NCBI RefSeq assembly: GCF_004792655.1
Contig: NZ_SRZC01000014.1
Coordinates: forward strand, 37,075 to 101,074
Direction of reading: 5' to 3'
Source: Palleniella muris
Lineage (GTDB): Bacteria; Bacteroidota; Bacteroidia; Bacteroidales; Bacteroidaceae
Length of the DNA: 64,000 nucleotides
The notes beneath the pieces are model-generated. The model was given only the letters and a program-made list of their open reading frames with translations, ran no database searches and was not told where the DNA came from. How positions within the stretch are numbered: position 1 is the first letter of the stretch; the number at the start of each line of letters is the position of its first letter. Positions 35,672-44,878 of the stretch are shown in pieces. Position numbers and translations under genes: made by a program.

Positions 35672-37492
35672 ATGGCTAACTATCCTAAAATTGGAATCCG
35701 CCCGACCATTGATGCTCGTCAGGGTGGCATTCGTGAAAGTCTTGAAGAAAAGACAATGGCACTTGCTAATGCAGTGGCAAAACTTATAAGTGAGAATCTT
35801 AAGAACGGTGATGGCTCGCCGGTGGAGTGTGTCATTTCTGACACAACTATCGGGCGTGTCGCAGAGGCTGCAGCTTGTCAGGAGAAGTTTGAGCGTGAGA
35901 ATGTCGGCTCAACAATCACTGTGACATCATGCTGGTGCTATGGCTCTGAGACAATGGACATGGATCCTACACACCCAAAGGCTGTCTGGGGCTTTAACGG
36001 AACAGAGCGTCCGGGAGCTGTATATCTCGCTGCCGTACTTGCTGCACATGCACAGAAGGGGCTTCCTGCTTATGGAATCTATGGGCATGATGTCCAGGAT
36101 TTGTCTGACAATACTATTCCTGCTGATGTGGCAGAGAAGATTCTGCGTTTTGCACGTGCAGCACAGGCTGTGGCAACAATGCGTGGAAAATCTTACCTGA
36201 GCCTTGGCAACACATGTATGGGTATTGCCGGTTCAATCGTTGATGCAGATTTCCTCCAGAATTATTTTGGCATGCGCACTGAGTATGTGTCACTTGTAGA
36301 GATACTGCGTCGTGTGGACTACGGAATTTATGACCATGAAGAGTTTGAGAAAGCCATGCAGTGGGTTGAGAAATTCTGCAAGACCAATGAGGGACATGAC
36401 TATAATGAGGACCGTGCTCTCTTCCCGGGCACACCGATGACAACTTTCAATGGAAAGGGAAAAGGCAAGAACCGTGAGGAAAAGGATGCTGACTGGGAGT
36501 TTACCGTAAAGTGCATGATGATTATCCGCGACCTTATGTGCGGCTCTGCCAAACTGAAGGAAATGGGATATTTGGAAGAGGCTCTTGGTCATAATGCTAT
36601 TGCTGCAGGTGTGCAGGGACAGCGCCAGTGGACAGACTACAAGCCGAACTTCGATTTCCCGGAGTCAATGCTCTGCACAAGTTTCGACTGGAACGGTCCG
36701 CGTGAGTCAAAGATTCTTGCAACGGAGAATGATTTCCTGAACGGTATGTCAATGCTTTTCGGACATCTCCTTACAAACAAGGGAGCAATGTTCTCTGACA
36801 TCCGTACATATTGGAGCCCGGAAGCAGTAGAGCGTGTGAGCGGAAAGCGTCCTGAGGGTGCTGCAGCTGATGGCTTTATTCATCTTATTAACTCTGGTGC
36901 TACAACTCTTGACGCAACAGGTGCGATGACAGATGCGGAGGGTAATCCTACAATGAAGCCACATTGGGAGATTACGGAGCAGGATATGGAGAACTGTCTG
37001 AACGCTACAAGTTGGATGCCTGCTGACCGTGACTATTTCCGTGGCGGCGGTTATTCTTCACATTTCCTTACCAAGGGTGGCATGCCAATGACCATGCTCC
37101 GCGTAAACATCGTGGCAGGTCTCGGTCCTGTCCTTCAGCTTGCAGAGGGATGGACAGTGGAACTTGACAAGGATGTCAATGACATGCTTGACAAGCGTAC
37201 TGACCCGACATGGCCGACAACATGGTTCGCGCCACGCCTTGACCCTTCAAAGGATGCTTTCAAGGATGTATATTCAGTCATGAACAACTGGGGAGCAAAT
37301 CATGGTGCCATTGTTTATGGTCATGTCGGTGCTGACCTTATCACACTCTGTTCAATGCTTCGCATCCCTGTATGTATGCACAATATTGCTGATAAGGACA
37401 TTTTCCGTCCGGCTTGTTGGAATGCTTTCGGCATGGATAAGGAAGGTGCGGACTACCGTGCATGTGAGAACTTCGGTCCTCTGTATAAGTAA
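35672..37492 (+). CDS. fucI: L-fucose isomerase
   Basis: The 606-aa protein matches FucI over its full length (E. coli 591 aa). It begins [28 protein letters not shown], and has [16 protein letters not shown], the active-site region [37 protein letters not shown] and [17 protein letters not shown]. FucI interconverts L-fucose/L-fuculose and D-arabinose/D-ribulose with Mn2+. No fuculokinase or fuculose-phosphate aldolase lies nearby, so either they are elsewhere or the true substrate differs. Gap to the symporter is 62 bp. Confidence 0.9.
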   Translation: MANYPKIGIRPTIDARQGGIRESLEEKTMALANAVAKLISENLKNGDGSPVECVISDTTIGRVAEAAACQEKFERENVGSTITVTSCWCYGSETMDMDPTHPKAVWGFNGTERPGAVYLAAVLAAHAQKGLPAYGIYGHDVQDLSDNTIPADVAEKILRFARAAQAVATMRGKSYLSLGNTCMGIAGSIVDADFLQNYFGMRTEYVSLVEILRRVDYGIYDHEEFEKAMQWVEKFCKTNEGHDYNEDRALFPGTPMTTFNGKGKGKNREEKDADWEFTVKCMMIIRDLMCGSAKLKEMGYLEEALGHNAIAAGVQGQRQWTDYKPNFDFPESMLCTSFDWNGPRESKILATENDFLNGMSMLFGHLLTNKGAMFSDIRTYWSPEAVERVSGKRPEGAAADGFIHLINSGATTLDATGAMTDAEGNPTMKPHWEITEQDMENCLNATSWMPADRDYFRGGGYSSHFLTKGGMPMTMLRVNIVAGLGPVLQLAEGWTVELDKDVNDMLDKRTDPTWPTTWFAPRLDPSKDAFKDVYSVMNNWGANHGAIVYGHVGADLITLCSMLRIPVCMHNIADKDIFRPACWNAFGMDKEGADYRACENFGPLYK

Positions 37493-37573
37493 ATATGAAG
37501 ATAATAATGTCATGAATAGTCTATATTCATAAATGATGTAGACTGTTTGTTGAAATATTTATAATGATAAATA

Positions 37574-37623
37574 AAAGATGGGTAGGGAAATTAAGCAAAT
37601 GATTTTTCATACCCATCTTTTTA
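37574..37623 (+). terminator. Hairpin between fucI and the corrinoid methyltransferase gene
   Basis: AAAGATGGGTA (37574-37584) and TACCCATCTTT (37610-37620) form an 11-bp stem with a 25-base AT-rich loop, followed by TT. It ends about 21 bases before the next ATG, so it could be the fucI terminator or a leader structure of the downstream gene. Confidence 0.6.
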
Positions 37624-37643
37624 GAAAATATTTTTCATAAAGA

Positions 37644-40601
37644 ATGAAGACTTGGAAAGAGAATCTTGAGGAAACCAAAAAACATTATGTTAATTGGTGG
37701 AATCATAAGGGTATAGTTGTGAACATGTGGGAGCATTTCCAGGAAGGAGTTGCCCCACATGGTCCGTATTCGGGGGAACAGCCAATCCACCTGACGGAGG
37801 CTGCCCGAAACAATTATGGTACAGGTGCTTTCGGACTTCCCGGAGCACCAAAGGCAAAGGACGGCAACCAGCGTTGGTTTGACCCGGAGTGGCGCGCAGG
37901 CTTCCTTGATTGGTATGTCGGGCATTCATGTCTCAAGGCTGATATGCTGCCTGTTGCCAACACCCAGCTTGGTCCCGGTTCCTTGGCATCAATCCTTGGC
38001 TCTCGTGTAGAGGGTGGTGAGGACACAATATGGATTCATCCAAACCCGAATTTCAGTGACAAACTGACATTTGACCCGAACAATGAACAGTTGCGTATCC
38101 ACAAGGAATTGCTGAAAGCCTGCAAACGCAAGGCAAACGGCAATTATTATGTGGGAATGCCTGACCTCATGGAGGGACTTGATGTGCTTGCAGCACTGAA
38201 GGGTACTGACAAGGTGTTGCTTGATACGGTGATGCAACCGGAAGTCGTGGAAGAACAGTTGCAGTTTATCAACGATGTGTATTTCAAAGTGTTTGACGAG
38301 CTGTACGACATAATCCGTGAAGGTGACGAAATGGCTTTCTGCTATTTCTCTTCTTGGGCACCGGGCAAGATGACAAAGATACAGAGCGACATCTCCACAA
38401 TGATTTCCGAGGATGATTACCGTCGCTTTGTGCAGCCTTATCTGCGTGAGCAGTGTCAAAAGATTCCTTACACTCTGTATCATCTTGACGGAGTGGGCGC
38501 TATGCACCATCTGCCTGCACTGCTTGAAATCGAGGAACTCAATGCTATCCAGTGGACTCCTGGTGTCGGTGAGCCTCAGGGCGGAGATCCAAAATGGTAT
38601 GACCTTTACAAGAAGATTATCGCCGGAGGCAAGAGCATCATGGCTTGCTGGGTGACTTTGGAACAGCTTCGTCCGTTGCTTGACAATGTCGGTGGTGACG
38701 GCATACATCTTGAAATGGATTTCCATAATGAGGATGAGGTGGAGCAGGCACTGCGTATTGTTGAGGAATACCAAACAAAAGAGGTTGAGCGCAAGGCCGA
38801 TGAGTGTCTGCATATAGGCGACATGACAACTTTTGCCGAGAAAAAGCCTGCAGCACGTTTTCGTCCTCTCCATATTGGTGGAAAGCAGATTGTAATGCCA
38901 AGCGACAAGACTCTTGCATCCTCAGCCATAAGCAAACCTGCACTTGCAGAGGCAATGGAAAGCCGCATGCTTGTGTTTGACGGCGCCATGGGAACTTCCA
39001 TACAGAAATATGGTTTGGAGAATGTCAAAAGCAACGAGTATCTGTGCGTAGAACATCCGGAAATTATTTCTGACATTTACCGCAAGTTCCTGCTTGCCGG
39101 TGCAGATGTCATAACGGCAAACACATTCAATGCGCAGAGCGTTTCCCTGAAGGCGTGCGGACTGGAAGGCAAAGTTGTGGAAATCAACACCGCAGCTGTG
39201 AGCCTTGCTTGCAGTTTGGCTGACACGTTCACAGTTGTCAATCCTGAGAAGCCACGCTATGTTCTTGGTGAGATAGGGCCGACAAGAGAGACGTTGTCAA
39301 TGCCTGAAAGTGCGAAGATAACGCGGCAAGAGCTTTTCGATTCGTACAAAGAGCAGGCGGCTGCACTCATAAAGGCCGGTGTCGACGGCATTATCTTTGA
39401 GACGGTGTTCGACCTTGTCAACCTTGAAATCGGTCTTGAGGCAGCAGGCAAAGCCATGGAAGAATCTGAGGTCACAGTGCCAATACTTATCAGCGCCAAT
39501 TTCTCCACAGCCGACGGCACAAACATGATAGGGCAGAACATCATCGAATATTTCAGCAAGCTGAAGAACGACAATGTCATAGCTGTGGGAGTCAACTGCA
39601 ATCCGGATATCGAAATGACAGCGAAGGTCATAGCTGAACTCGGTGCTGCTACACCTTACTATATTATAGCATTCCCTAACGCCGGGCTTCCTGACGCAAA
39701 AGGAAACTATCCTACGACACCGCAGGAGTTCCGGCGCCAGATGTGGAAAATGATTGATGGGCATCTTGTCAACCTTATCGGTGGTTGCTGTGGCACGACG
39801 CATGAGCATATCCGCAAGATTGCAGAACTTGTCAATCCGGCTGAAGGCTGCTTTGTCAGCGGATATCGTCCCGGTGAAGTCTCTGTGACAGGAGGACACA
39901 AGCCGCAGGTTGCCGCAAAACCGGTAGTGGAAACTCCTGCCAAGGAGAAGCCTGCCGCTTCTGAGTCTTCGGAGATGGGACTGAAAGACGCTATCATCGC
40001 AGGAAAGGAAGCTGTTGCCGTGGAAGCCACGAAGAAAGCGATTGAAGCAGGCGCCAATCCGGCAGAACTCATCAACACACAGATGATTGAGGCGATGTCC
40101 GTTGTGGGGCAACGCTTCTCCGAGGGTAAAGCCTTCGTGCCTAACCTCCTCATGGCAGGTCGTGCAATGAAAGCAGCTCTTGGCATCCTGAAACCAATCA
40201 TGGAAGCGAGTGGGGAAGGCGTGCAGTCTGCCGGCAAGATTGTCATCGGCACAGTCAAGGGCGACCTTCACGACATTGGCAAGAACCTTGTGGCGTCGAT
40301 GCTTGAAGGCTCGGGCTTCGAGGTCATCAATGTCGGTATCGATGTGGACGCTGAGACATTCGTCAAGGCGGTGGTTGACAATGAAGCAGACATTCTCTGT
40401 CTTTCCGCATTGCTCACAACTACAATGACTTACATGGAAGACTGTCTTGCGGCGCTTGAAGCTGCAGGAGTCCGCAAAAAGGTGAAAATTATGGTAGGTG
40501 GTGCGCCTGTCACCGAGGAGTTTGCGCGAGAGATAGGGGCTGACGGCTACAGCGCTAATGCCAATGAGGCTGTTGCTCTTGCAAAACGCCTCATGTCCTG
40601 A
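37644..40601 (+). CDS. Three-module corrinoid methyltransferase (URO-D + homocysteine methyltransferase + B12-binding)
   Basis: The 985-aa protein has three modules. Residues 1-395 are URO-D-like (methyl donor barrel; YHLDG at 279-283, no HxC zinc motif). Residues 440-735 are a homocysteine S-methyltransferase barrel starting DGAMGTS (446-452), with zinc Cys652 (GVNCNP), Cys715 and Cys716 (GGCCGTT). After a Pro/Lys linker (755-775), residues 778-985 are a corrinoid protein with helical cap and DLHDIGK (874-880; His876 is the likely cobalt ligand). Unlike MetH it lacks methyl-folate-binding and reactivation domains. I infer methyl transfer from an unknown donor to cobalamin and then to homocysteine. 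A methanogen-type MtaC fusion or CmuA analogue is the alternative. Confidence 0.8.
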   Translation: MKTWKENLEETKKHYVNWWNHKGIVVNMWEHFQEGVAPHGPYSGEQPIHLTEAARNNYGTGAFGLPGAPKAKDGNQRWFDPEWRAGFLDWYVGHSCLKADMLPVANTQLGPGSLASILGSRVEGGEDTIWIHPNPNFSDKLTFDPNNEQLRIHKELLKACKRKANGNYYVGMPDLMEGLDVLAALKGTDKVLLDTVMQPEVVEEQLQFINDVYFKVFDELYDIIREGDEMAFCYFSSWAPGKMTKIQSDISTMISEDDYRRFVQPYLREQCQKIPYTLYHLDGVGAMHHLPALLEIEELNAIQWTPGVGEPQGGDPKWYDLYKKIIAGGKSIMACWVTLEQLRPLLDNVGGDGIHLEMDFHNEDEVEQALRIVEEYQTKEVERKADECLHIGDMTTFAEKKPAARFRPLHIGGKQIVMPSDKTLASSAISKPALAEAMESRMLVFDGAMGTSIQKYGLENVKSNEYLCVEHPEIISDIYRKFLLAGADVITANTFNAQSVSLKACGLEGKVVEINTAAVSLACSLADTFTVVNPEKPRYVLGEIGPTRETLSMPESAKITRQELFDSYKEQAAALIKAGVDGIIFETVFDLVNLEIGLEAAGKAMEESEVTVPILISANFSTADGTNMIGQNIIEYFSKLKNDNVIAVGVNCNPDIEMTAKVIAELGAATPYYIIAFPNAGLPDAKGNYPTTPQEFRRQMWKMIDGHLVNLIGGCCGTTHEHIRKIAELVNPAEGCFVSGYRPGEVSVTGGHKPQVAAKPVVETPAKEKPAASESSEMGLKDAIIAGKEAVAVEATKKAIEAGANPAELINTQMIEAMSVVGQRFSEGKAFVPNLLMAGRAMKAALGILKPIMEASGEGVQSAGKIVIGTVKGDLHDIGKNLVASMLEGSGFEVINVGIDVDAETFVKAVVDNEADILCLSALLTTTMTYMEDCLAALEAAGVRKKVKIMVGGAPVTEEFAREIGADGYSANANEAVALAKRLMS

Positions 40602-40634
40602 TGATTTCATTTTTGTTAGAAAGAAAAACAGATT

Positions 40635-41642
40635 ATGATAGATATGATAAAATGGCGGCAGGACATCATCGCACGTCCTGACCGTGTTGCGATACCGGTG
40701 ATGACACATCCCGGCATTGAAGAACTTGGATATACTGTCAAGGAGGCTGTGGTCAACGGAGAGATTCATGGCAAGGCGGTGAGCTATCTTGCAGACCGTT
40801 ATGCCACACATGCAGCTTCCGTAATCATGGATCTTACCGTTGAGGCTGAGGCTTTCGGTGCGGAGGTGATATTTCCTGAGGATGAAATCCCTTCTGTCAC
40901 AGGCCACATGCTCAACAGTGTGGAGGACATACATCACCTTGAAGTTCCGTCACTGAACACAGCACGTGTGCCTGAGTACATCAAAGCCAATGTCATCGCC
41001 CACCGTGAGATTTCCGATCGTCCAGTCTTTGCCGGATGTATCGGACCGTTCTCGCTTGCCGGACGTCTGTATGACATGTCAGAAATCATGATGCTGATTT
41101 ACAGCGACCCGGAGGCTGCCCACGAACTGTTGGAGAAATGTACACTGTTCATTCTCAAATATGTGGCGGCATTGAAAGCCACCGGTGTTGAGGGCGTTCT
41201 GATGGCAGAGCCGGCAGCGGGGCTGATGTCCAACGACGACTGCAAAACATTCTCCTCCAATTACGTCAAGCGCATCATCGACCGGCTACAGGACGAGCAT
41301 TTCATGATCGTGCTGCACAACTGTGGCAACACAGGGCAGTGCACAGAAGCCATGGTCATGACAGGCGCACACGGTCTGCATCTTGGTAACAAGTGCGACC
41401 TTGCGCAAGTGGCGCGTGAGACTCCAGAGGACATACTCGTCATGGGTAATCTTGACCCGGTGTCAGCATTCAAAATGTCAACACCGGAAGAGATGTACCG
41501 TCAGACAATGGAGCTGCTGGAGAGCACACGCGAGTTCCCTCATGTGGTGCTGTCGTCAGGATGCGACACTCCGCCACACACTCCTCTTGCCAATGTCGAC
41601 TGCTTCTTCAAGGCGTTGGACGATTACAATGCAAACTTATGA
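40635..41642 (+). CDS. MtaA/CmuA-family URO-D methyltransferase
   Basis: The 335-aa TIM-barrel protein belongs to the URO-D superfamily but has the zinc-thiol motif of corrinoid:thiol methyltransferases: His228-x-Cys230 (LHNCGNT) and Cys310 (SSGCDTPPHTP). True uroporphyrinogen decarboxylase lacks this. Such proteins move methyl groups between a corrinoid protein and a thiol such as coenzyme M, or demethylate small substrates. It follows the three-module protein by 33 bp, whose own URO-D domain lacks the motif, so the two may split donor and acceptor roles. No coenzyme M genes are visible, so the thiol partner is unknown. Confidence 0.8.
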   Translation: MIDMIKWRQDIIARPDRVAIPVMTHPGIEELGYTVKEAVVNGEIHGKAVSYLADRYATHAASVIMDLTVEAEAFGAEVIFPEDEIPSVTGHMLNSVEDIHHLEVPSLNTARVPEYIKANVIAHREISDRPVFAGCIGPFSLAGRLYDMSEIMMLIYSDPEAAHELLEKCTLFILKYVAALKATGVEGVLMAEPAAGLMSNDDCKTFSSNYVKRIIDRLQDEHFMIVLHNCGNTGQCTEAMVMTGAHGLHLGNKCDLAQVARETPEDILVMGNLDPVSAFKMSTPEEMYRQTMELLESTREFPHVVLSSGCDTPPHTPLANVDCFFKALDDYNANL

Positions 41643-41760
41643 TACAGTGCATGTTGCAGGTCGGTTTCGTTATTTATAACATGAAACCTGCCTGCATCTT
41701 GTTTCTGTTTATAAAAGCATTTGAAAACCTAATAACCAAATCTAATAAAATCACTATCAA

Positions 41761-43368
41761 ATGATTTCCGAATCTTTACAATTTCTTGATTGGGCTATCC
41801 TTATTGGATATTTCGTTGTCCTAATCGCTATCGGACTGTGGGCAAGCCGCAAGTCCGGTGACGGACAAGGCAAGTTTCTTGCCTCACGTTCCCTGAAATG
41901 GTACCACATAGGCTTTTCCATGTGGGGAACCAACGTCGGACCTTCAATGCTCATTGCTTCAGCTTCTGCAGGCTTCACAACAGGTATAGTGTCAGGTAAC
42001 TACGCTTGGTACGCCTTTATATTCATTGGTCTTCTCGCCTTTGTCTTTGCTCCACGCTACCTTGGTGAGAAGATAAACACCTTGCCGGAGTTCATGGGAC
42101 GCCGTTTCGGCCAGTCCACACGCAGCATTCTGGCATGGTACACCATAGTGACAGTCCTCATCTCATGGCTGGCACTCACCCTTTTCGCCGGCGGAGTCCT
42201 TATACGCCAGGTGTTCGGCATCCCGATGTATCTCTCCGCACTCATTCTCCTCGCAATCTCCGCATTCTTCACCATACTCGGCGGTCTTAAAGCCGTGGCA
42301 TACACCAATGTTTATCAGATGGTGCTGCTCATCGTCGTCTCCGCAACACTCACCATTGTCGGTGTATGCACACTTGGCGACGGCGGCTTCATGAACGGCA
42401 TAAGCAAACTTGCCGACCCGAACATCGTCCCTTCAGAGTATTGGAATCTCTTCCGCTCAGAGGAAGAGCTGCCAGGCTACTATTGGCTGCCGATTCTCTT
42501 AGGTTACCCAATCTCTGGACTTTGGTTCTGGTGCACAGACCAGTCGATGGTGCAGCCGGTGCTCGCGGCAAAAAATCTGAACGAAGGCCAGAAGGGTACA
42601 AACCTCACAGGATGGCTCAAGATTCTCGACGTCGCAATCTATATCGTCCCCGGCATAGTCTGCTTTGCGCTCGCACGCACAGGATTCTTCGGAGCAGCTA
42701 CGATAGAGCCTGACAACGCCTACATGACACTTGTGCTCCACCTTTTCCCTATGGGAATGGTAGGACTCGTCATGGCAGTGCTGACAGCTGCTCTCGTCTC
42801 AACGATAGGCAGCTCGTTGAACGCCCTCTCCACTGTGTTCACAATGGACATTTACGTCAAGAATGTAAACCCGAATGCCACACAGGCAGAGATTTCCCGC
42901 ACAGGTCACATCGTGACAATCCTTGGCGCGCTGATTTCCATTGTCATAACCATAGCTGTCGACAACATCAAGGGCATGGACCTTTTCAACGTGTTCCAGT
43001 CCGTCCTCTCATTCATCGCACCTCCAATGGCAGCAGTGTTCGTCATGGGCGTCTTCTGGAAACGCTGCACAACTCTTGCGGCAAACCTTGTGCTCTCCCT
43101 CGGCACGATCTTCTGCATCTCCACAGGCGTTTGCTATCTTTGGATTATCCCCGGTGCGACAGAGGCCATGCACTTCATGATGCTCTCTTTCATCCTTTTC
43201 TGCGTGCTCATCATCATGATGATTGTGGTCAGCATTTTCGACAAGACTGCAGTGAAAGGACATGCCATGAAGGCTGTGGACGAGAAAACATCCTATGGTG
43301 TCATCGTTTCATGGATAGCTCTTGTGGTGGTAATGATAGGGCTGTACATATTCTTTAACGGCAACTGA
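41761..43368 (+). CDS. Sodium:solute symporter (SGLT-like)
   Basis: The 535-aa protein has about 14 membrane helices. SGLT-type features are GLWASRKSGDGQGKFLASRSLKWYHIGFSMWGTNVGPSMLIASASAG, LPEFMGRRFG, FFTILGGLKAVAYTNVYQM, PISGLWFWCTDQSMVQPVLAAKN and LTAALVSTIGSSLNALSTVFTMDIY. It fits sugar/polyol or small-solute Na+ co-transport. It is 118 bp after the methyltransferase gene and 61 bp before the adenosyltransferase, so it may import the methylated substrate of this cluster; that link is inferred from position only. Confidence 0.85.
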   Translation: MISESLQFLDWAILIGYFVVLIAIGLWASRKSGDGQGKFLASRSLKWYHIGFSMWGTNVGPSMLIASASAGFTTGIVSGNYAWYAFIFIGLLAFVFAPRYLGEKINTLPEFMGRRFGQSTRSILAWYTIVTVLISWLALTLFAGGVLIRQVFGIPMYLSALILLAISAFFTILGGLKAVAYTNVYQMVLLIVVSATLTIVGVCTLGDGGFMNGISKLADPNIVPSEYWNLFRSEEELPGYYWLPILLGYPISGLWFWCTDQSMVQPVLAAKNLNEGQKGTNLTGWLKILDVAIYIVPGIVCFALARTGFFGAATIEPDNAYMTLVLHLFPMGMVGLVMAVLTAALVSTIGSSLNALSTVFTMDIYVKNVNPNATQAEISRTGHIVTILGALISIVITIAVDNIKGMDLFNVFQSVLSFIAPPMAAVFVMGVFWKRCTTLAANLVLSLGTIFCISTGVCYLWIIPGATEAMHFMMLSFILFCVLIIMMIVVSIFDKTAVKGHAMKAVDEKTSYGVIVSWIALVVVMIGLYIFFNGN

Positions 43369-43429
43369 TTACAAGGGGTGCATCCGTTTACGGTCTGCAT
43401 CCCTGTTTCTTATCTATAACAAAACGCTT

Positions 43430-43954
43430 ATGATTTATACAAAAACAGGAGACAAGGGTACAACATCGCTTGTCGGAGGCAAAAGAGTGCCTAAATGCTG
43501 CGACAGACTGGAAAGCTACGGCACTATCGACGAACTGAACTCACACATCGGCATGCTTGCCGCCTTGTGCAAGGACAAGCCGGAAGGAGAAAATATTACT
43601 GATATACTTGCCACTGTGCAGCAGGAACTGTTCGCTGTTGGCGGCTATCTTGCCACCGACACAAGCACCACCGCGCTGCATCTTTCGTGCATCGTTACAG
43701 CGGAAATGGTTCTCGCGGTTGAAAAAGCCATTGATGACATGGACAAGCAGCTGCCACCATTACGTTCATTCATAATCCCCGGCGGCACGGTTCTTTCGGC
43801 ACAAGCGCACATCTGCCGTACAGTCTGCCGCCGTGCAGAGCGCAGCATACTGCGCCTTGCCGACAGTGGTGTGGAACTGGATGAGAATGTCCTCGCATAC
43901 ATCAACCGCCTGTCGGACTTCTTCTTTGTGCTTGCACGCTTTCTTGCTTTGTAG
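43430..43954 (+). CDS. Cob(I)alamin adenosyltransferase (PduO type)
   Basis: The 174-aa protein has the PduO N-terminal ATP motif MIYTKTGDKGTTSLVGGKRVPK, then YGTIDELNSHIGM and the active-site RTVCRRAERSILRL with a terminal helix YINRLSDFFFVLARFLAL. It adenosylates cob(I)alamin to AdoCbl, here most likely for methylmalonyl-CoA mutase. Methyl-corrinoid enzymes do not need AdoCbl, so its place in this cluster may reflect shared B12 demand rather than direct participation. It ends at a strong terminator. Confidence 0.9.
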   Translation: MIYTKTGDKGTTSLVGGKRVPKCCDRLESYGTIDELNSHIGMLAALCKDKPEGENITDILATVQQELFAVGGYLATDTSTTALHLSCIVTAEMVLAVEKAIDDMDKQLPPLRSFIIPGGTVLSAQAHICRTVCRRAERSILRLADSGVELDENVLAYINRLSDFFFVLARFLAL

Positions 43955-43961
43955 GGTCTGG

Positions 43962-44009
43962 TTTGCCCTTTATAATATAATGTACGCGCATTATATTATA
44001 AAGGGCAAA
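43962..44009 (+). terminator. Terminator after the adenosyltransferase
   Basis: TTTGCCCTTTATAATATAATG (43962-43982) pairs perfectly with the arm at 43989-44009 across a 6-base loop. It marks the end of the corrinoid cluster. Confidence 0.75.
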
Positions 44010-44071
44010 TATTGTCTATATGATATTTTGTTGCAAAAAGTGGAGTTTTATTAAAAAAAACGGCATATTCC

Positions 44072-44102
44072 TTTGGAGATTGATTGTATTTTGCTATCTT
44101 TG
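44072..44102 (+). promoter_or_regulatory. Promoter of the DUF3332 gene
   Basis: TTTG (44072-44075) and TATCTTTG (44095-44102) are separated by 19 bases, a full consensus match. The leader to ATG 44205 is about 95 nt and shows no known riboswitch. Confidence 0.75.
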
Positions 44103-44204
44103 CACCTATAATGATGCAATAAGGCTGAATATTACAGAAACTAATATCCAGGGTATCACGCTTGTAATTCATTTTCCATATATGACAATTAAAATTTTGA
44201 AGAC

Positions 44205-44756
44205 ATGAGAAAAAAGACCCTAAAATTGGCTTCCGTAGCCATGATTTCAATGTTGCTCATGAATTCCTGTCTGGGCTCGTTCACACTGTTCAACAAGTAT
44301 TCTTCATGGAATCAACGTGCCACGAAGAACAAGTTCCTTAATGAGGTGATTTTCATCTTGACCTCTCCAGTCTATGTCATTGCCGGAGTTGCCGATGTGC
44401 TGCTTTTCAACACCATAGAGTTTTGGTCCGGCAGCAATCCGCTTGCAAGCAATGTCGGCAAGACAAAGAAGGTGATGGGCGAGGACGGAAGGTACTATGC
44501 CGTGAAGACATTGAAGGACGGGTATGAGATAACAAAACCTGATGGCGGTGTTGTCCTGTTTGTCTATGACAAGGCAGAAGACTCATGGTCACAAGTGGAG
44601 GACGGAAAGCGTACAGAGATTTTCCGTTTCAATGCGGATGGCACGATAAAGGCTACATTACCTAATGGCAACCAAATGGATGTGTCCCTCAATGACCAGG
44701 GAGTCCATGAAGTTCGCATGGCAGTCAATGGCGGCACCTATTGGGCAATGAGATAA
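44205..44756 (+). CDS. DUF3332 lipoprotein
   Basis: The 183-aa protein has a lipoprotein signal ending in LLMNSC (Cys22) followed by LGSFTLFNKYSSWNQRATKNKFLNEVIF, the DUF3332 core. A membrane-like segment (FILTSPVYVIAGVADVLLFN) precedes a beta-rich C-terminal half with YEITKPDGGVVLFVYDK and repeated turn motifs. Function is unknown. It is monocistronic, between two strong terminators. Confidence 0.8.
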   Translation: MRKKTLKLASVAMISMLLMNSCLGSFTLFNKYSSWNQRATKNKFLNEVIFILTSPVYVIAGVADVLLFNTIEFWSGSNPLASNVGKTKKVMGEDGRYYAVKTLKDGYEITKPDGGVVLFVYDKAEDSWSQVEDGKRTEIFRFNADGTIKATLPNGNQMDVSLNDQGVHEVRMAVNGGTYWAMR

Positions 44757-44781
44757 ATTGGCGTCCTTATTTTCAAAAAAA

Positions 44782-44828
44782 CACACGGTCACGGTTCATT
44801 ATGCGAATCGTGACCGTGTGCTTTCTTT
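44782..44828 (+). terminator. Terminator after DUF3332
   Basis: CACACGGTCACG (from 44782) and CGTGACCGTGTG (to 44820) form a 12-bp stem followed by CTTTCTTT. It lies between convergent genes and could serve crp on the other strand. Confidence 0.8.
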
Positions 44829-44878
44829 ATGGCGGCGTTTCATGTGGTAAAGTGTCACCAAAAGAAAAACCGTTGCTT

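Noticed and set aside
37493..37643. Cobalamin riboswitch upstream of the corrinoid genes
   Set aside because: The 151-bp gap shows two simple hairpins and no B12-box-like sequence.
39297..40937. A 546-codon open frame on the minus strand
   Set aside because: It lies opposite the three-module methyltransferase, whose domains and motifs are clear. The minus frame has no recognisable domain and is rich in His/Cys/Arg, as expected for an antisense shadow.
40635..41642. Uroporphyrinogen decarboxylase (hemE)
   Set aside because: The HxC...C zinc-thiol motif is that of corrinoid methyltransferases, and no haem genes are nearby.
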